This document shows, piece by piece, positions 43,975-55,574 of a DNA stretch of 64,000 nt. The translations under genes and the position numbers were made by a program. How positions within the stretch are numbered: the first letter of the stretch is position 1; every line of letters starts with the position of its first letter. Below the pieces are notes generated by a model. That model worked only from the letters and a program-made list of their open reading frames with translations. It searched no databases and had not been told where the DNA came from. Origin of the DNA: Lepus europaeus (taxonomy: Eukaryota; Chordata; Mammalia; Lagomorpha; Leporidae); contig NC_084829.1 of NCBI RefSeq assembly GCF_033115175.1, positions 132,032,996-132,096,995 on the forward strand. Direction: 5' to 3'.

Positions 43975-44140
43975 ATGCTAATAAAATAGTAACTTTCAGT
44001 GATACAGCATCTTGCCATTTCAGAATTCATTATCATCAACAACCAGCCTAAGAGGGCAGCACTGAAGCGCACGGGGGTGGGGGTGGGGGAGTGACTTTCC
44101 CAAGGGAATTCTACACAGTAAGGAAAAAGCTGGAATACAG
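43975..44140 (-). repeat. MIR
   Basis: Reversed MIR: 'gtgactttcccaagggaat' and 'agtaaggaaaaagctgga' match. Contains a ggggtg run near 44075. Confidence 0.5.
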
Positions 44141-44236
44141 CAACTGGGGAATCTGTTCTACCTATACATCAATTATGCAACTAATGTGATGTCTTATAGT
44201 TACCTAGATAATCTGTAATTAGGAATGTCTGCATTC

Positions 44237-45441
44237 TTTTTTTTTTTTTTTTTTGTCTTATCCATTGTGTCTCAGGCTTCTTTACTTAAAAACAAAATAA
44301 TGTGGGGAATAGAATCAAGGGCATCATTGAACTTCACCCTCCCTCCAATCAGTTACCCCAAAACTCCTTACCCCGCCCATTGTGTTTCCAATGCCTTCCT
44401 TTGTGAATCCCCAACGCCCTGACATCATCGCCCCCAGGTTCTCTCTCCCTAGATTCCCCCCTGACCTCTACCTCCAGGCTCCTGGGAACAGCAGGCAGGC
44501 AGCTCAGTTTGAATGCATGGGGAAGCCCAGAGCAGGGACAAGCACAGAGCGGAAGGCTTCCCCCTCAGGGAAAGGGACTGAAGAGTACAACGTAGCGAAG
44601 TGAGGGCTGCCATAGCCTGGGGTACCGAAATGCCAGAGGAGGACACAGGTCCCCCAGAGAAGGGAGATTCGGCAGCCTCAAAATCTTCTCATCGGGTACA
44701 GTCAATGCTTGATCGCTTGCCCTTCCAGAGCCGGGTGCAGAACCACACTTGCCCTACGTCCTTCTCCAGCCCCAGCTGCTGCGCAATGTGGCCGATCTGC
44801 TGCAGCGTGGGTTTCCGGTCGTGCAGGAACATGTTCTCCAAGCTGCCTCTCGACGGTTCTCGATACTCGTTCGCTTTTCTTAGGGCCGGCAGAGGGTCTC
44901 CGCTTTGCAAATCTCCGGAAGGTTCCTGGCGTTGTCGGCCTCTTCCGTCCACTTCCGCAGCAGGGGCCTCAGCTTACACGTGCTCTTGAAACCGAGCTTG
45001 CAGGACCTCAAATCGGCAGATGGTGGTTTGGCTGAGCACCTTTCCAAAGAGAACCCCCATGATGAGCCACACGTAGGCCTGGGTGTAGCCCAGCGTCATC
45101 CGCTTCTGCTACAGGAGCTTAGCAAACTGCTGGAGTCCTTTCCATAGAGCTTTGAAGTCTTGAGACCCCTCAGGGTTTTACACCAGCCTCTCCTCCAGCT
45201 TCATGGCACCAGGCAGGGCCACAGAGCTCAGGGGAGGGCCCCTCCGACCTGCTCCGCATGCCGGGCCCCTGCCTTGCCCTGGGGCAGAAGTCTCCAGGCT
45301 GCCTTAAGGCAAGAGGCCCACGGGGCACAGTGGCCATCTTTCCGCAGAAGCAGGCATGCCCCACACTTTTGTGCCCAGTGGAAAAATTCCAGACCCGGTG
45401 GGGGCGAGAAGGCGGAGCCTGAAGCCAGGTGTCCCCTCCAT
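44237..45441 (-). pseudogene. POU5F1: processed pseudogene of POU5F1 (OCT4)
   Basis: Intronless antisense retrocopy of the pluripotency factor OCT4. It begins at an ATG (45439-45441) followed by the family start region, then parts of the transactivation domain with deletions, the POU-specific domain, the homeodomain ([20 protein letters not shown] and KGKRSS), the C-terminus ending at a tga (44504-44506), the 3' UTR, an AATAAA-like signal (agtaaagaagcctg) and an A18 tail (44237-44254). Frameshifts near the start, an in-frame TAG in the POU-specific region (LLK to LL-stop) and homeodomain helix 3 reading WFCTRLW instead of WFCNRRQ make it non-functional. I could not see target duplications. 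Confidence 0.93.
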
Positions 45442-45486
45442 GCAATCTAATAGGTTTGATATAATGTATAGTAAAGCCTTCAAAAC

Positions 45487-45801
45487 TTTTTTTTTTTCAG
45501 CTAAAATAATTTATTTTCAGGCTGTTTGAAAAGTGGGAGGTGGGCAAGAAGAGATAGATCTTCAGTCTGCTGGTTCACTCCCCGAATGCCTGCAAGGGCC
45601 AGGGGTGGGTTAGCCCAGCCAGGAGCTGGAAATGCAATCTGGATCTTTCACATGGGTGCCAGGGATCCACATAGTGGGGTCCTTATCTGCTGCCTCCCAG
45701 GATGCACGTTAGCAGGAGGCCAGAATTGGAAGCAAAGCCAGGACTCAACTCCAGGCACTCTGATGTGGGGATGCAGCAATCTCCAGCAACATCTTGGCTG
45801 G
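45487..45801 (-). mobile_element. CSINE, older subfamily
   Basis: Antisense: T11, 'ataatttattttcaggctg', 'ctgctggttcactccccgaa', diverged head. Sits 46 bases from the 5' end of the POU5F1 retrocopy. The stretch 45802-46223 shows nothing recognised. Confidence 0.78.
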
Positions 45802-46223
45802 TTTTTCAGATTTTTGAATAAAGGATTTGAATCCTCCTATGACATCTCCACAGGTAAAGTTTAAAAACTTGGAATGAAAACTGCCAATTTGAAGAGCTGT
45901 CTTCAGATGATCACAAGATTTTAGTTTGATCTAAAACAAAGACCAAAGGACTCCCACTATACGTTAGCTTATTTATGTATGTTTAACATGAAACACTTGT
46001 ACGCTTGGATGGAGTGTAGTACAACTTTTCAGCACATGTACACAGTGTAAATTGATCAAATAAGGTGGCTAGCATTCCCATTTCCTTATTTTTTCCTTTA
46101 TGTTTGGAGTCTGTGTGCTCCTTTCTTATTCTTCATATAGTAGATAGCACATTAAAAAGTTTAAATAAAACTAAATCATTATAGGTATATGAAATAAGGA
46201 GAAAAATAAAGCTATGTACAGAT

Positions 46224-46676
46224 GGACTTGAAAACAGAATTAAAAGATAAGCGAATGGGCCCAATGCTGCGGTGTATCAGGTAAAGCCGCCAGCTGTGGC
46301 ACCAGCATCCCATATGGGCTTTGCTTCAGCTCCTGGCTGCTCCACTTCTGATCCAGCTCCCTGCTCATGTGCCTGGGAAAGCAGCAGAAGATTGTCCTAG
46401 TCCCTGGGCACTTGCACCCACGTGGGAGACCCTAGAAGAAACTTCTGGCTCCTGGCTTCAGATCGACCCAGTCCTAGCTGTTGGGGTCATTTAGGGAGTG
46501 AATCAGCAGACGGAAGATCTCTCTCTCTTTCTCTCTCTCTCTCTTTGCATCTCTGTAATTCTGCCTTTTAAATAAATAAAATCAATCTTTTTTAAAAAAG
46601 TGTATTTTGGTGCAAAAAATTTTTTGAAATCCATGTGTAGGTTTTTTTATCATATGCATTTTCCATCATATTTTTG
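46224..46676 (+). mobile_element. mariner-like MITE split by a CSINE
   Basis: 'acagaattaaaagataag' (46232-46252) continues after the SINE at 46602 as 'tgtattttggtgcaaaaaat' and 'gcattttccatcata'. Confidence 0.6.
46252..46600 (+). mobile_element. CSINE inside MITE
   Basis: Sense: 'gggcccaatgctgcggtgta' head, CT tract, tail 'aaataaataaaatcaatc'. Confidence 0.88.
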
Positions 46677-46700
46677 GAGATCTTTCTTATAGTCTTTTTT

Positions 46701-47030
46701 TTTTAAAGATTTATTTTATTTATTTGAAAGAAAGAGTTACAGAGAGAGGTAGAGGCAGAGAGAGGTCTTCCATCCGCTGGTTCACTCCCCAATTAGCCAC
46801 AACGGCCGGAGCTGCACCAATCCAAAGCCAGGAACCAGGAGCTTCTTCCAGGTCTCCCATGTCGGTACAGGGCTCCAAGGGCTTGGGCTATCTTCTACTG
46901 CTTTCCCCGGCCATAGCAGAGAGCTAGATTGGAAGAGGAGCAGCCGAGACTAGAACTGGCGCTCATATGGGATGCCGACGCTTCAGGCCAGGGCATTAAC
47001 CCACTGCGCCACAGCGCTGGCCCCAAGAAC
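46701..47030 (-). mobile_element. CSINE, first hit at a shared target
   Basis: Antisense copy between duplications beginning tttcttatagtctt at 46683 and 47031; the T runs make the tail boundary approximate. Confidence 0.92.
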
Positions 47031-47044
47031 TTTCTTATAGTCTT

Positions 47045-47389
47045 TTTTTTTTTTTTTTTTTTTTTGACAGGCAGAGTGGACAGTGAGAGAGAGACAGAGA
47101 AAGGTCTTCCTTTTGCCGTTGGTTCACCCTCCAATGGCCGCCGCGGCTGGTGCGCTGCGGCCGGCGCACCGCACTGATCCGATGGCAGGAGCCAGGTGCT
47201 TCTCCTGGTCTCCCATGGGGTGCAGGGCCCAAGGGCTTGGGCCATCCTCCACTGCACTCCCTGGCCATAGCAGAGAGCTGGCCTGGAAGAGGGGCAACCG
47301 GGACAGGATCGGTGCCCCGACCGGGACTAGAACCCGGTGTGCCGGTGCCGCAAGGCGGAGGATTAGCCTAGTGAGCCGCGGCGCCGGCC
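47045..47389 (-). mobile_element. CSINE, young, second hit at the same target
   Basis: Antisense copy inserted within the second duplication; a third copy of tttcttatagtctt follows at 47390-47403. Carries an internal duplication of about 16 bases (ctggtgcgctgcggcc) near 47144-47162 and 'gatggcagg' in place of 'gaagccagg'. Confidence 0.94.
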
Positions 47390-47414
47390 TTTCTTATAGT
47401 CTTAATAGTCCATG

Positions 47415-47760
47415 TCTGGGGCCAGCACATTGGTTTAGCGGGTAAAGTCGCTGCCTGCAGTGCCGGCATCCCATATGGGGGTCAGTTCAAGTCCTGGCTG
47501 CTCCACTTCTGACCCAGCTCTCTGCTATGGCCTGGGAAAATAGTAGAAGATGGCCCAAGTCGTTGGGCCCCTGCACCTACAAGGGAAGGCCTGAAGGAAG
47601 CTCCTGGCTCCTGGCTTCGGATCAGCACAGCTCCGGCTGTCATGGCCGACTGGGGAGTGAACCACCGGGTAGAGGATCTCTCTCTCTCTCTCTCTGCCTC
47701 TCCTTCTCTCTGTGTGTAACTCTGACTTTCAAATAAATAAATAAATAAATCTTTAAAAAA
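47415..47760 (+). mobile_element. CSINE
   Basis: Sense; duplications aatagtccatg at 47404-47414 and 47761-47771. Confidence 0.93.
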
Positions 47761-47884
47761 AATAGTCCATGGCAGGGTGTCCTGTTTTATTTCTATTTTC
47801 TTCCTATTCCTCCTTTTTACCTAATTATTCTCTATGTTGCAACTTTAGATGTTTAAGCAGCATAAGGTGGAAAAGAAATAAAAA

Positions 47885-48105
47885 GAATATTTGCTGGGTG
47901 CTTATTATTAACTACCATGTTCCTAGCATAGAATAAATGCTGAACATAATTCATTGAATGGAATGTTAAATCTGATATTCACATTGACATACAAGGCATT
48001 CATGATTGCTTCCTTCACAGATGGGGAAAGGTGAAATTACATTGTCAGTTCACAAAACCAGTAAATGGCCACCCAGTCTTTAAATGCAGGTCTTTGATAC
48101 ACTAG
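47885..48105 (-). repeat. MIR
   Basis: Reversed MIR: 'cttcacagatggggaaagg' and 'gtcagttcacaaaaccagtaa' match. Confidence 0.6.
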
Positions 48106-50604
48106 AAACCCATGATGGTTTCCCGATGCTATGCTGTCACTTTGAGAAGTTCAAGGGAGAGTTGTAGTATTGGTGCCATAGGCTATTCAAATAGTGTCCA
48201 GAAATTTGTGAAGTGATTTAGTTTGTCCATGCCAGTCTAGGGAGGCCTATGTTCAAAATAATTATTGCATTAAGTGTGAGAAGCCCAAAATTGCTGTATT
48301 TGAGTTGAACTTCAAAAGCTGACATTTAAGGGGAAAATAAAAAAGTCTATTTTGAGACTTTATTGCTCCCTGCTGTCTTATAAGACTGTAAGTACAGCAA
48401 GTCCCATCCATCTGTTTTGTGGTGGTTGCTTGGAGTCAGTCTGTGGCTACTGTGTGACTTGACAGCTCTATAGTCACCTCCTAAAAATAGTATTTATTGC
48501 TTGATTATAAGCCTGTCTGAAAAAGTGCCCATATATATTGTTGACATGTGATTGTCTGTTGTTTTTATTGCAACTAAGGCACATGCAATATGAAAGGCTT
48601 AGCTCACTAACACCCCTTTCATCCAAATTCCTACTTAGATTCTTGAAATCACCTCTTGTTAAATAGTTCTGAGCTCCCATCATCTGCTAGCTCTCCGTCC
48701 TCAGTATTAGAGAAGAAATTCTCATTAAGGAATGGAAATCATACGTGTAAAATTTGCTCAGCAAAAAGCTGATTTCAGAAAAGAAGGATCCTTTTAATTT
48801 TAGTCTTTCTGAGGTTATAGATGAATATTTGTTGGGGCGGCAAAGTGTTCTAGTGGTTTGTACAGCATTTAACCATTAGACCAAATGTCTGCCCCCTGTT
48901 TCTCAGTTTTAATATCAAGACTCCAGCTCTTGTGCTGCCTATCTCAGACACGCTTCTATCTTTGAATGATCCGAACTGTTAGTTGCAGTTTCTTTTCCCA
49001 GCTCTGTCTCTTGGATCCGTGTGTTGAGGATGTGTTTCCTCATACAGAATAGTTCTGGGATAGGGCATCTTCAGGGCTATTGCACCTGTTCAGGGACAGA
49101 TCCTAGAGCCAGTTAGTTTCCAAAGGCCCATGGAAATGTCTCAGTCCTGAAAAAATATGGAGAGGCTCCAAATAATATAAGAAAACAAAAAATTAAAAGC
49201 AACAAATGTTCATTGAACATTTACAAACACGGTCAACTGTACTAACTGTCAAATTTAGTAGTAATAAAAATTTCATTGCCTCTGAAAATAGTTTGGAAAG
49301 TTGCAATTTCTTACTTTGAAAGAATTCCTTAGTATACAAAGTGATGGATAAAAAAATCATAACCAATCTTAAATCGAATGCTACTTTTAGTCAATAATTT
49401 TAAAAGCAAAGTTATAGACATCCCTTAAAATTTATAGCCAAAAGTCATATGTAATGTGGGATGATGGTTTAATATGTTTTATATGACATGAGGTGAAGCC
49501 TTTGTAGTAAGGGTAGTCTGTGCCTTCATAAACCCTATAAACTCTTCCCTCTTTGGTTCCTGTCTGGTCTTTTCTTTCCCTGGGATGAGCACCCCCACCT
49601 CCTGGGCAGGACTCGGTCAGCGGAACATCACTGGACATATCAGTTTCTAGCAGTGACAGTTTGGGCCACTTCATCAGCCTCTCAGTCCTTCCGTTTATTT
49701 CCATATGCAGAAATTCCTGGAAGGATTACAGAAGAGGGAAAATGGTTGAGGTCTTTGTTGTCCATGGGGGAACAGACTTGAGCAGAGGAAAAGGCTTGAA
49801 TTCAGGATCTGCAGAAGGCTTAGGAACCTTGAACCTTATGAAATATGGGAGAGCTGACTGGGGGGAAGGGTATACTTAAGAAGATGGTCCACTTTGTTCT
49901 TGTGGCAGATCACATGATTGTTCCAGATAGTCCATCTCCTCCCTGTCTGGCAATGATGCATTTCCATCCATTGCACGGTACTTGCAGAGCTGCCTTTGGC
50001 AGAACACACCTTGTGCAACATGGCAGGTTGGCCGTGTGACGCGTCTCAGCCCTTGGAAATGCAGCGATGCCACCCACCTCCAAGCAGCAGCTTTAAGGGC
50101 AATTCTGTGCTCCTGCTCTTTTCTCTCTGCCTTGGGAATGAGGTCATGTTCCAAGCAGGAACTGCTCCTGGAAGGAGAAGGCAGCTGGTACAAAGCCACA
50201 GAAATAGAAACAGAGGCATAGCTGCTAAGGTGTACTTGTGCTAGGAATAAATACTTATTGCTGTAAGAGGATTGTTTCTATAGGAAAGCTTATGAGGGAT
50301 TGGAGGAAAACATATAGTCCTTCCTTGATCTGATTTTAAAAGAGCATTTTTTGCATTAGCCATAAAAACAATCAGCATGTGTCACTCTCTCCAGAGTAGT
50401 GTTGTACCTTCCTAAGCACTTTAGCAGAACTAAGAAGTTAACACCATATGAATCCTTGTGCTGCCCATATCACATTGCCGTGAGGGTCCATATAGGGTCT
50501 TGGGAGTGAAGTCATGGTGATACTTGACTGACCTATAAAATGACATATTTGTCCTAATGACACCTGCAGGGATTTACTGCAGCAGGTAATTACAATTATA
50601 AATG
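48106..50604. other. 2.5 kb with little recognisable content
   Basis: A CSINE-like head and reversed head are fused at 48833-48895. Open frames around 49432-50244 on both strands lack domains or codon signature. Confidence 0.5.
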
Positions 50605-50616
50605 TGAAGTATTCTT

Positions 50617-50957
50617 TTTTTTTTAAAGGTTATTTATTTATTTGAAAGGCAGAGTTACCGAGAGGAGAGGCAGACAGAGAGAGAGAGAGAGAGAGAGAGG
50701 TCTTCCACCCATGATTTACTCCCCAGTTGGCTGCAATGGCCAGAGCTGCGCCCATCCGAAGCCAGGAGCCAGGAGCTTCTTCTGGGTCTTCCACGTGGGT
50801 GCAGAGATCCCAGAACTTGGGCCATCTTCTACTGCTTCCCCAGGCCATAGCAGAGAGCTGGATCAGAAGTGGAGCAACCAGGACTAGAACCGGCACCCAT
50901 GTGGGATGCCAACACTTTAGGAGGTGGCTTTAACCACTACACCACAGCGCCGGCCCC
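50617..50957 (-). mobile_element. CSINE
   Basis: Antisense; near-exact duplications tgaagtattctt (50605-50616) and tgaaatattctt (50958-50969). Confidence 0.92.
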
Positions 50958-51384
50958 TGAAATATTCTTGTTGGCAATTTTGATAGTTAGGTATTCTTTG
51001 CAAGGCACTTTCTGTATTCCATAGAAAGCCAACATTATACACAGAAACTCATTTCCCAATGGCTTAATTTAGCACACTACTTATTTCTACATGGTGTGAA
51101 TTTGTTCTTTCTTTCCAAAGTACCTTGACTTGGAACAACATAGCATCTTATTCATTACAGCAAAGTAGCAAGAGCTAGAATTTTGTTTTTTGTTTCTAGT
51201 TTATTTTTATTGATTTATTGAATGCTGCTTTTAAATCCTTCATGCAGACAGCCTTCTATCCAACAGTGAGGCTTTAAGTAGAGAGATTGTCTTTAGCTGG
51301 GAACCTGGAAAAATGTGGCACTGTTCTGAACACTTCTGCCTTATCCCACTGTCTATTTGTGCCTTCCTTTGTCCTATTACATGT

Positions 51385-51755
51385 GATTCATTTACTCATT
51401 CAGCAAAGAGTTATTAATTATTTACTACTATCTGTCGAGTGTTGTTCAGTACATTAAAGACATAGTGGAGAACAAGAGAAATAACATCTTTTTTTTTTAA
51501 TTTGACCTTCTTAGAAATTCTTAGGAAAAGAGCTAACTAAGCAGTTGTAATGGAAAGTCCAAAAGCCATAGGGTAGGGCTGGGCTTAGAGTGACAAGGAG
51601 TGCACAGAAGGCCATGTTGCCGGGATAAAGTTTAAAAGAGAAGGGAGTTAGAGGATGAGACTGGGAGGGCTGATGGAGTCTTGGTCACAGGGGCCAATGA
51701 ATCATGGTGAGGAGTTTAGGTTTTGTTCTAAACATGAGATGTCACAGGTGAACTT
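51385..51755 (+). repeat. L2 fragment
   Basis: 'tcatttactcattcagcaaa' followed by 'tatctgtcgagtgttgtt', and later 'ggtgaggagtttaggttttg', match L2 order. Confidence 0.55.
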
Positions 51756-51763
51756 CGACAAGG

Positions 51764-51882
51764 GGACTTCAGAAAGTTTGTGGAAAAATGGAATTAAAAG
51801 ATAAACCTATTTTGCTGCTAACATTTTGAACCATACAAAGTTTTCTCATCATATCCATTTTCCATGAGCTTTTCAAATTCTC
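51764..51882 (+). mobile_element. mariner-like MITE, complete
   Basis: From 'gacttcagaaagtttgtgga' to 'attttccatgagcttttcaaa'; the ends are inverted repeats, with internal 'aattaaaagataaacc'. Confidence 0.7.
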
Positions 51883-52029
51883 CTTGTATTTGAGAAGATT
51901 ACTCGGGCTATTGAATCTAGAAAGGATAGCCAAGGAGAAAGGAGGAGGCAGATTGTGGGGAGAAGTCCAGGAAAGTGATGTGATGGTGTAGACTGGAGTT
52001 GTACTACTAGGGAGAAGTGTTAGATCCAG

Positions 52030-52360
52030 CGCAGCCATCCCTTGGAATACAGGGGGCCTTGGTTCCATGTCCCCTAAGATAACCAAATCACTTACATAAA
52101 ATGATGCAGTATTTGCATATAACCTGTGCACATGCTCCCATATACTTTAAATGATTTCAAGATTAATTATGATACCTAGTAAAATGTAAATCTCACATAA
52201 ATGCTTGTTGCACTGGATTGCTTAGGGATTAATGACAAGAAAAAAAAAAAAGAATCCGTACATGTTCAGTACATACACAATTTTATCCTGTCAAACATTT
52301 TCAATTCGTGTCACAACCTGGGGATACAGAACCAGCAGATATGGAGGGCTGAGTGATACA
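52030..52360 (+). mobile_element. MER2 (Tigger-like)
   Basis: 'tttgcatataacctgtgcac', 'gggattaatgacaagaaaaa', 'acatgttcagtacatacac' and the end 'gatatggagggctga' match MER2. Confidence 0.78.
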
Positions 52361-52518
52361 GCACTTCCAGACAGGATAGCAATGGGATACAAGCAGAAAA
52401 ACATGAAGAATGCCACCTCACATTTTGTTCTACATGACTGGAGCAATTGTGGTGCTATCGCCTGACACAGAGAAGACTGGAAAGGAAGCAGATTATTGTG
52501 GGGAGGGGTAAGATATTT

Positions 52519-52540
52519 CATATATATATATATATATATT
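52519..52540. repeat. (AT)n microsatellite
   Basis: About ten units of at. Confidence 0.9.
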
Positions 52541-52842
52541 AGCCAATGAAAATGTAGCTTAAGACAAATGATCTATTTCTGGAGCTGCTACTGCTCACAG
52601 GCTTGTGACCATGAAGGTTGTCACATTTCCTCCTGGGTTGCAAGCACTTTCAAGAGCCACCTGGACACTTAGTAGAGTTTGAGGCCAATGAACTTTGGAA
52701 GAAGAGTCTTCTAAAGGCTAAAGACCCAGAAAAACAGGCATGTCATTATTGCACTACGCTTGTGGTGAACATGAGTTGTTTGTTTTGGTTTTAATTGCCT
52801 GACTCTCATTCTGATAACTGTGCTCAATTGATGTCTCCCACG

Positions 52843-53040
52843 GGGGTTGGCAAACTATAGCCTAATTTTGACCAAATCTGGCCAACTACTGGTTTTCTAA
52901 ATAACATGTTATTGGTACATAGCCACGCCAATGGCTGCTGTTGAGCAACAATGGCAGAGCTGAATAGACAGAGACTGTATGATCTCCTAAAAGCTAAAAT
53001 ATTTACTCTGTGGCCCTTTACAGAAACAGTTTGCCTGTCT
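52843..53040 (+). mobile_element. short hAT-like DNA transposon
   Basis: Ends 'gggttggcaaacta' and 'cagtttgcctgtctt' are inverted repeats of the hAT-type CAGGGGTCGGCAAACT terminus. The body matches the widespread 'ggtttt...aaataacatgttattgg' and 'tttactctgtggccctttaca' repeat. Exact family name not assigned. Confidence 0.65.
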
Positions 53041-54282
53041 TTGTTCCAATGGAACAATCATTCCCCCAGCTTGGAGCCCAAGTGCTTTGCGCGAAACTGG
53101 CTGTGCTTTGGGGCTCCAAGGTCTGTCTAGGATAAACAGTCTGCCCACTCCCTTCCACAGGTTCAGGGTCAGTGTTGACCCTGGCTTGTCTAATTTGGGA
53201 TGAGGGCTGGATCATCTCATACTGGTTCTGAGTCTGGAAGAATGCAGCTCTGGGAGTCCTCAGAGCCACCCGGTGCAGCCAGAGACTGCAGTTAACGTGA
53301 GAGAGGAGGAAGATCTCTGCAGAGAGGGAGAGAATTAAGTTGTGGTGATGTATTTTGAGCTCCTTTATCCTTCCTGAAGCCAGTGACTCCCTCGACTTTC
53401 CCATTACAGTTTCCTTTTCCCTTCTTGTTTAACATGTATTAGTTTGACCTTTAAAAAAATCATTTGTTACTGAAGGGAAGCCGATAGACATGAATGAATG
53501 TAATGATGGATATTAATCTATGTGATGTATTGGCTATTGAAATAAATCAAGAAATTCATGCCTTGTGACATCCTATTTTCTATAAATACCAGCTGAAATA
53601 GTTCCTTTGACATAAGGATGCTGCTGGAAGTGAATTTTTGTTCTTTTATCCTTGTAAAGGATTTTTCCCCATACAACACTCACTATTTTTAACATGTTTT
53701 GCCTTTTTTCATGGATGTTAGAGGGGAATTATTTCTAATCTACATGTTGTAAGACTTGTGAGAGCAGAACCCATATTTTGCTCGCTTTTGCATATCCCCA
53801 CCACAAAACACCATGCTTGTCCTACCCTCCTAAGTACTAAAAAGAAGATAAGGATATGATTGAGTGTGGCTAGGAAGCTGTTGAACTTAAAAACTCAAGA
53901 CAAAGATGAGTCAAAATGAGATAGAATACAAAGATTAAAAGAGAACATTAGCCTTCCTATTCCTTTCGAAATTCTCAAGGAGGAAAGAATATTTAAATTA
54001 ATGCAAGATTGATATTTTGATTTAGAGTGTACTAAATTCTTTTAATACCTGAATATGAAAATATTGAAATAGTCCAAAATATCTCAAGGCTATGGAATCT
54101 GCCTAAAATGTTGCCAAGAAATGGAATTGACAGAATTATCAAAACATGTTAAATGGCTAGAGTTTAAGGGTGGGTGGGAAATAAAACTATTTCCTGAATT
54201 TATTCTACTGAATTCAGTCCATTTTATAAATTCTTTGCATAATCTATGCCTAATTGTGTTGCCTGTGAATTTTTGACTTTAG
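53041..54282. other. no gene recognised
   Basis: Unique-looking, AT-rich after 53450. No domain-bearing open frame. Confidence 0.6.
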
Positions 54283-54293
54283 ATTTAAATACA

Positions 54294-54642
54294 GGCCGGC
54301 GCCGCGGCTCACTAGGCTAATCCTCCGCCTTGTGGTGCCGGCACACTGGGTTCTAGTCCCAGTCGGGGCACCGGATTCTGTCCCTGTTGCCCCTCTTCCA
54401 GGCCAGCTCTCTGCTGTGGCCAGGGAGTGCAGTGGAGGATGGTCCAAGTGCTTGGGCCCTGCACCCCATAGGAGACCAGGAGAAGCACCTGGCTCCTGCC
54501 ATCGGATCAGCGCAGTGCGCCGGCCGCAGCGCACCAGCCGCGGCGGCCATTGGAGGGTGAACCAACAGCAAAAGGAAGACCTTTCTCTCTGTCTCTCTCT
54601 CTCTCTCTCACTGTCCACTCTGCCTGTAAAAAAAAAAAAAGA
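54294..54642 (+). mobile_element. CSINE, young, the only young sense copy
   Basis: Begins ggccggcgccgcggctcact, ends in the CT tract and 'ctctgcctgt' plus A13. Duplications atttaaataca at 54283-54293 and 54643-54653. Shares the internal duplication and 'cctgccatc' variant with the copy at 47045. Confidence 0.95.
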
Positions 54643-54929
54643 ATTTAAATACAAAAAATACTAGTTATTTTAATACGTATTTACATTATTTAGTTTATTA
54701 ATAACATTAATTATTTATTAATAACATTATTTAGTTCATTAATAACATTAGATTTGATAGATTTATTTTTAAGAGGTTATCCATACATTCATGTGAACAT
54801 ATAATTGCATAAGCCATTTAATATATATTTACTGAGAATTTTCCATATATCAGATGAGTTTGTGAGCTTAAGAACTTTGGAGCTGAAAGGGAGAGAGATC
54901 AAGTAAATTCATGAGTGACTAAATCAATG

Positions 54930-55435
54930 CTTTTAAGTATGTCCTTCTGTGATGATGTAAACATTCTACTGGAGGTTATTATTTTAAGTGAAATAACCCA
55001 AGTAGAGAACATTAAGTGCCACATGATCCCATTCATATGTGATCTTAAAAAACAAAAAAGTGACCTTATAGAAGTTAAAAGTATAATGATTGTTATCAGA
55101 AGTGGACAGGCAAGGGAGGAAGGGATTTGGGAAATGGTGATTAATGGGTACTAAGAGATAGATAGGAGGAAAGAGTTCTGAGGTTCTACTGCAAAGTAAG
55201 ATGACTATATATAATGTGATGTATTGTATTTCTCTCAAAAAATAAACTAGAAAATAGGATCTTGAATGTTTTCAGCATAAAGTCATGTTGAATGTCCAAA
55301 GAGATAAATATATATACCCTGATTGGCCATTACACAATGTATACATGTGTGGAAACATCACATGTATAATATGTAGAATTCTTATGTCTGCTAAAGCATT
55401 TTTTAAAATAAAATGTTTTACATATTTTCTGTCCA
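54930..55435 (+). repeat. L1M 3' end
   Basis: 'taagtgaaataacccaagta', 'acatgatcccattcatatgt', 'ttacacaatgtatacatgtg' match the 3' UTR of ancient L1. Confidence 0.7.
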
Positions 55436-55535
55436 GTATGTAAGCCACTAATTACATGTTGTTTTTGAGCATTTGAAATATTTGCAGTGTGACAAAGAGC
55501 TGAATTTCATTTTATTTACTTTTGATTCATTTACA

Positions 55536-55574
55536 TTCAAGAAGTTATTGGAAAAATGGAATTAAATGATAATG
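55536..55574 (+). mobile_element. mariner-like MITE, 5' fragment
   Basis: 'caagaagttattggaaaaat' and 'ggaattaaatgataatgc' match the element's start. Confidence 0.55.

Noticed and set aside
44237..45441. A functional second OCT4 gene
   Set aside because: In-frame TAG, frameshifts, deletions and loss of homeodomain contact residues exclude a working factor.
44600..45450. Open frames on the + strand over the POU5F1 retrocopy
   Set aside because: They are antisense shadows of GC-rich former coding sequence.
46683..47403. Regularly spaced direct repeats that could suggest a CRISPR-like array
   Set aside because: The repeats are target-site duplications around SINEs; this is a mammalian genome.
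49432..50244. Several open frames on both strands
   Set aside because: Mutually overlapping, no recognisable motif, no start or splice context; considered chance.
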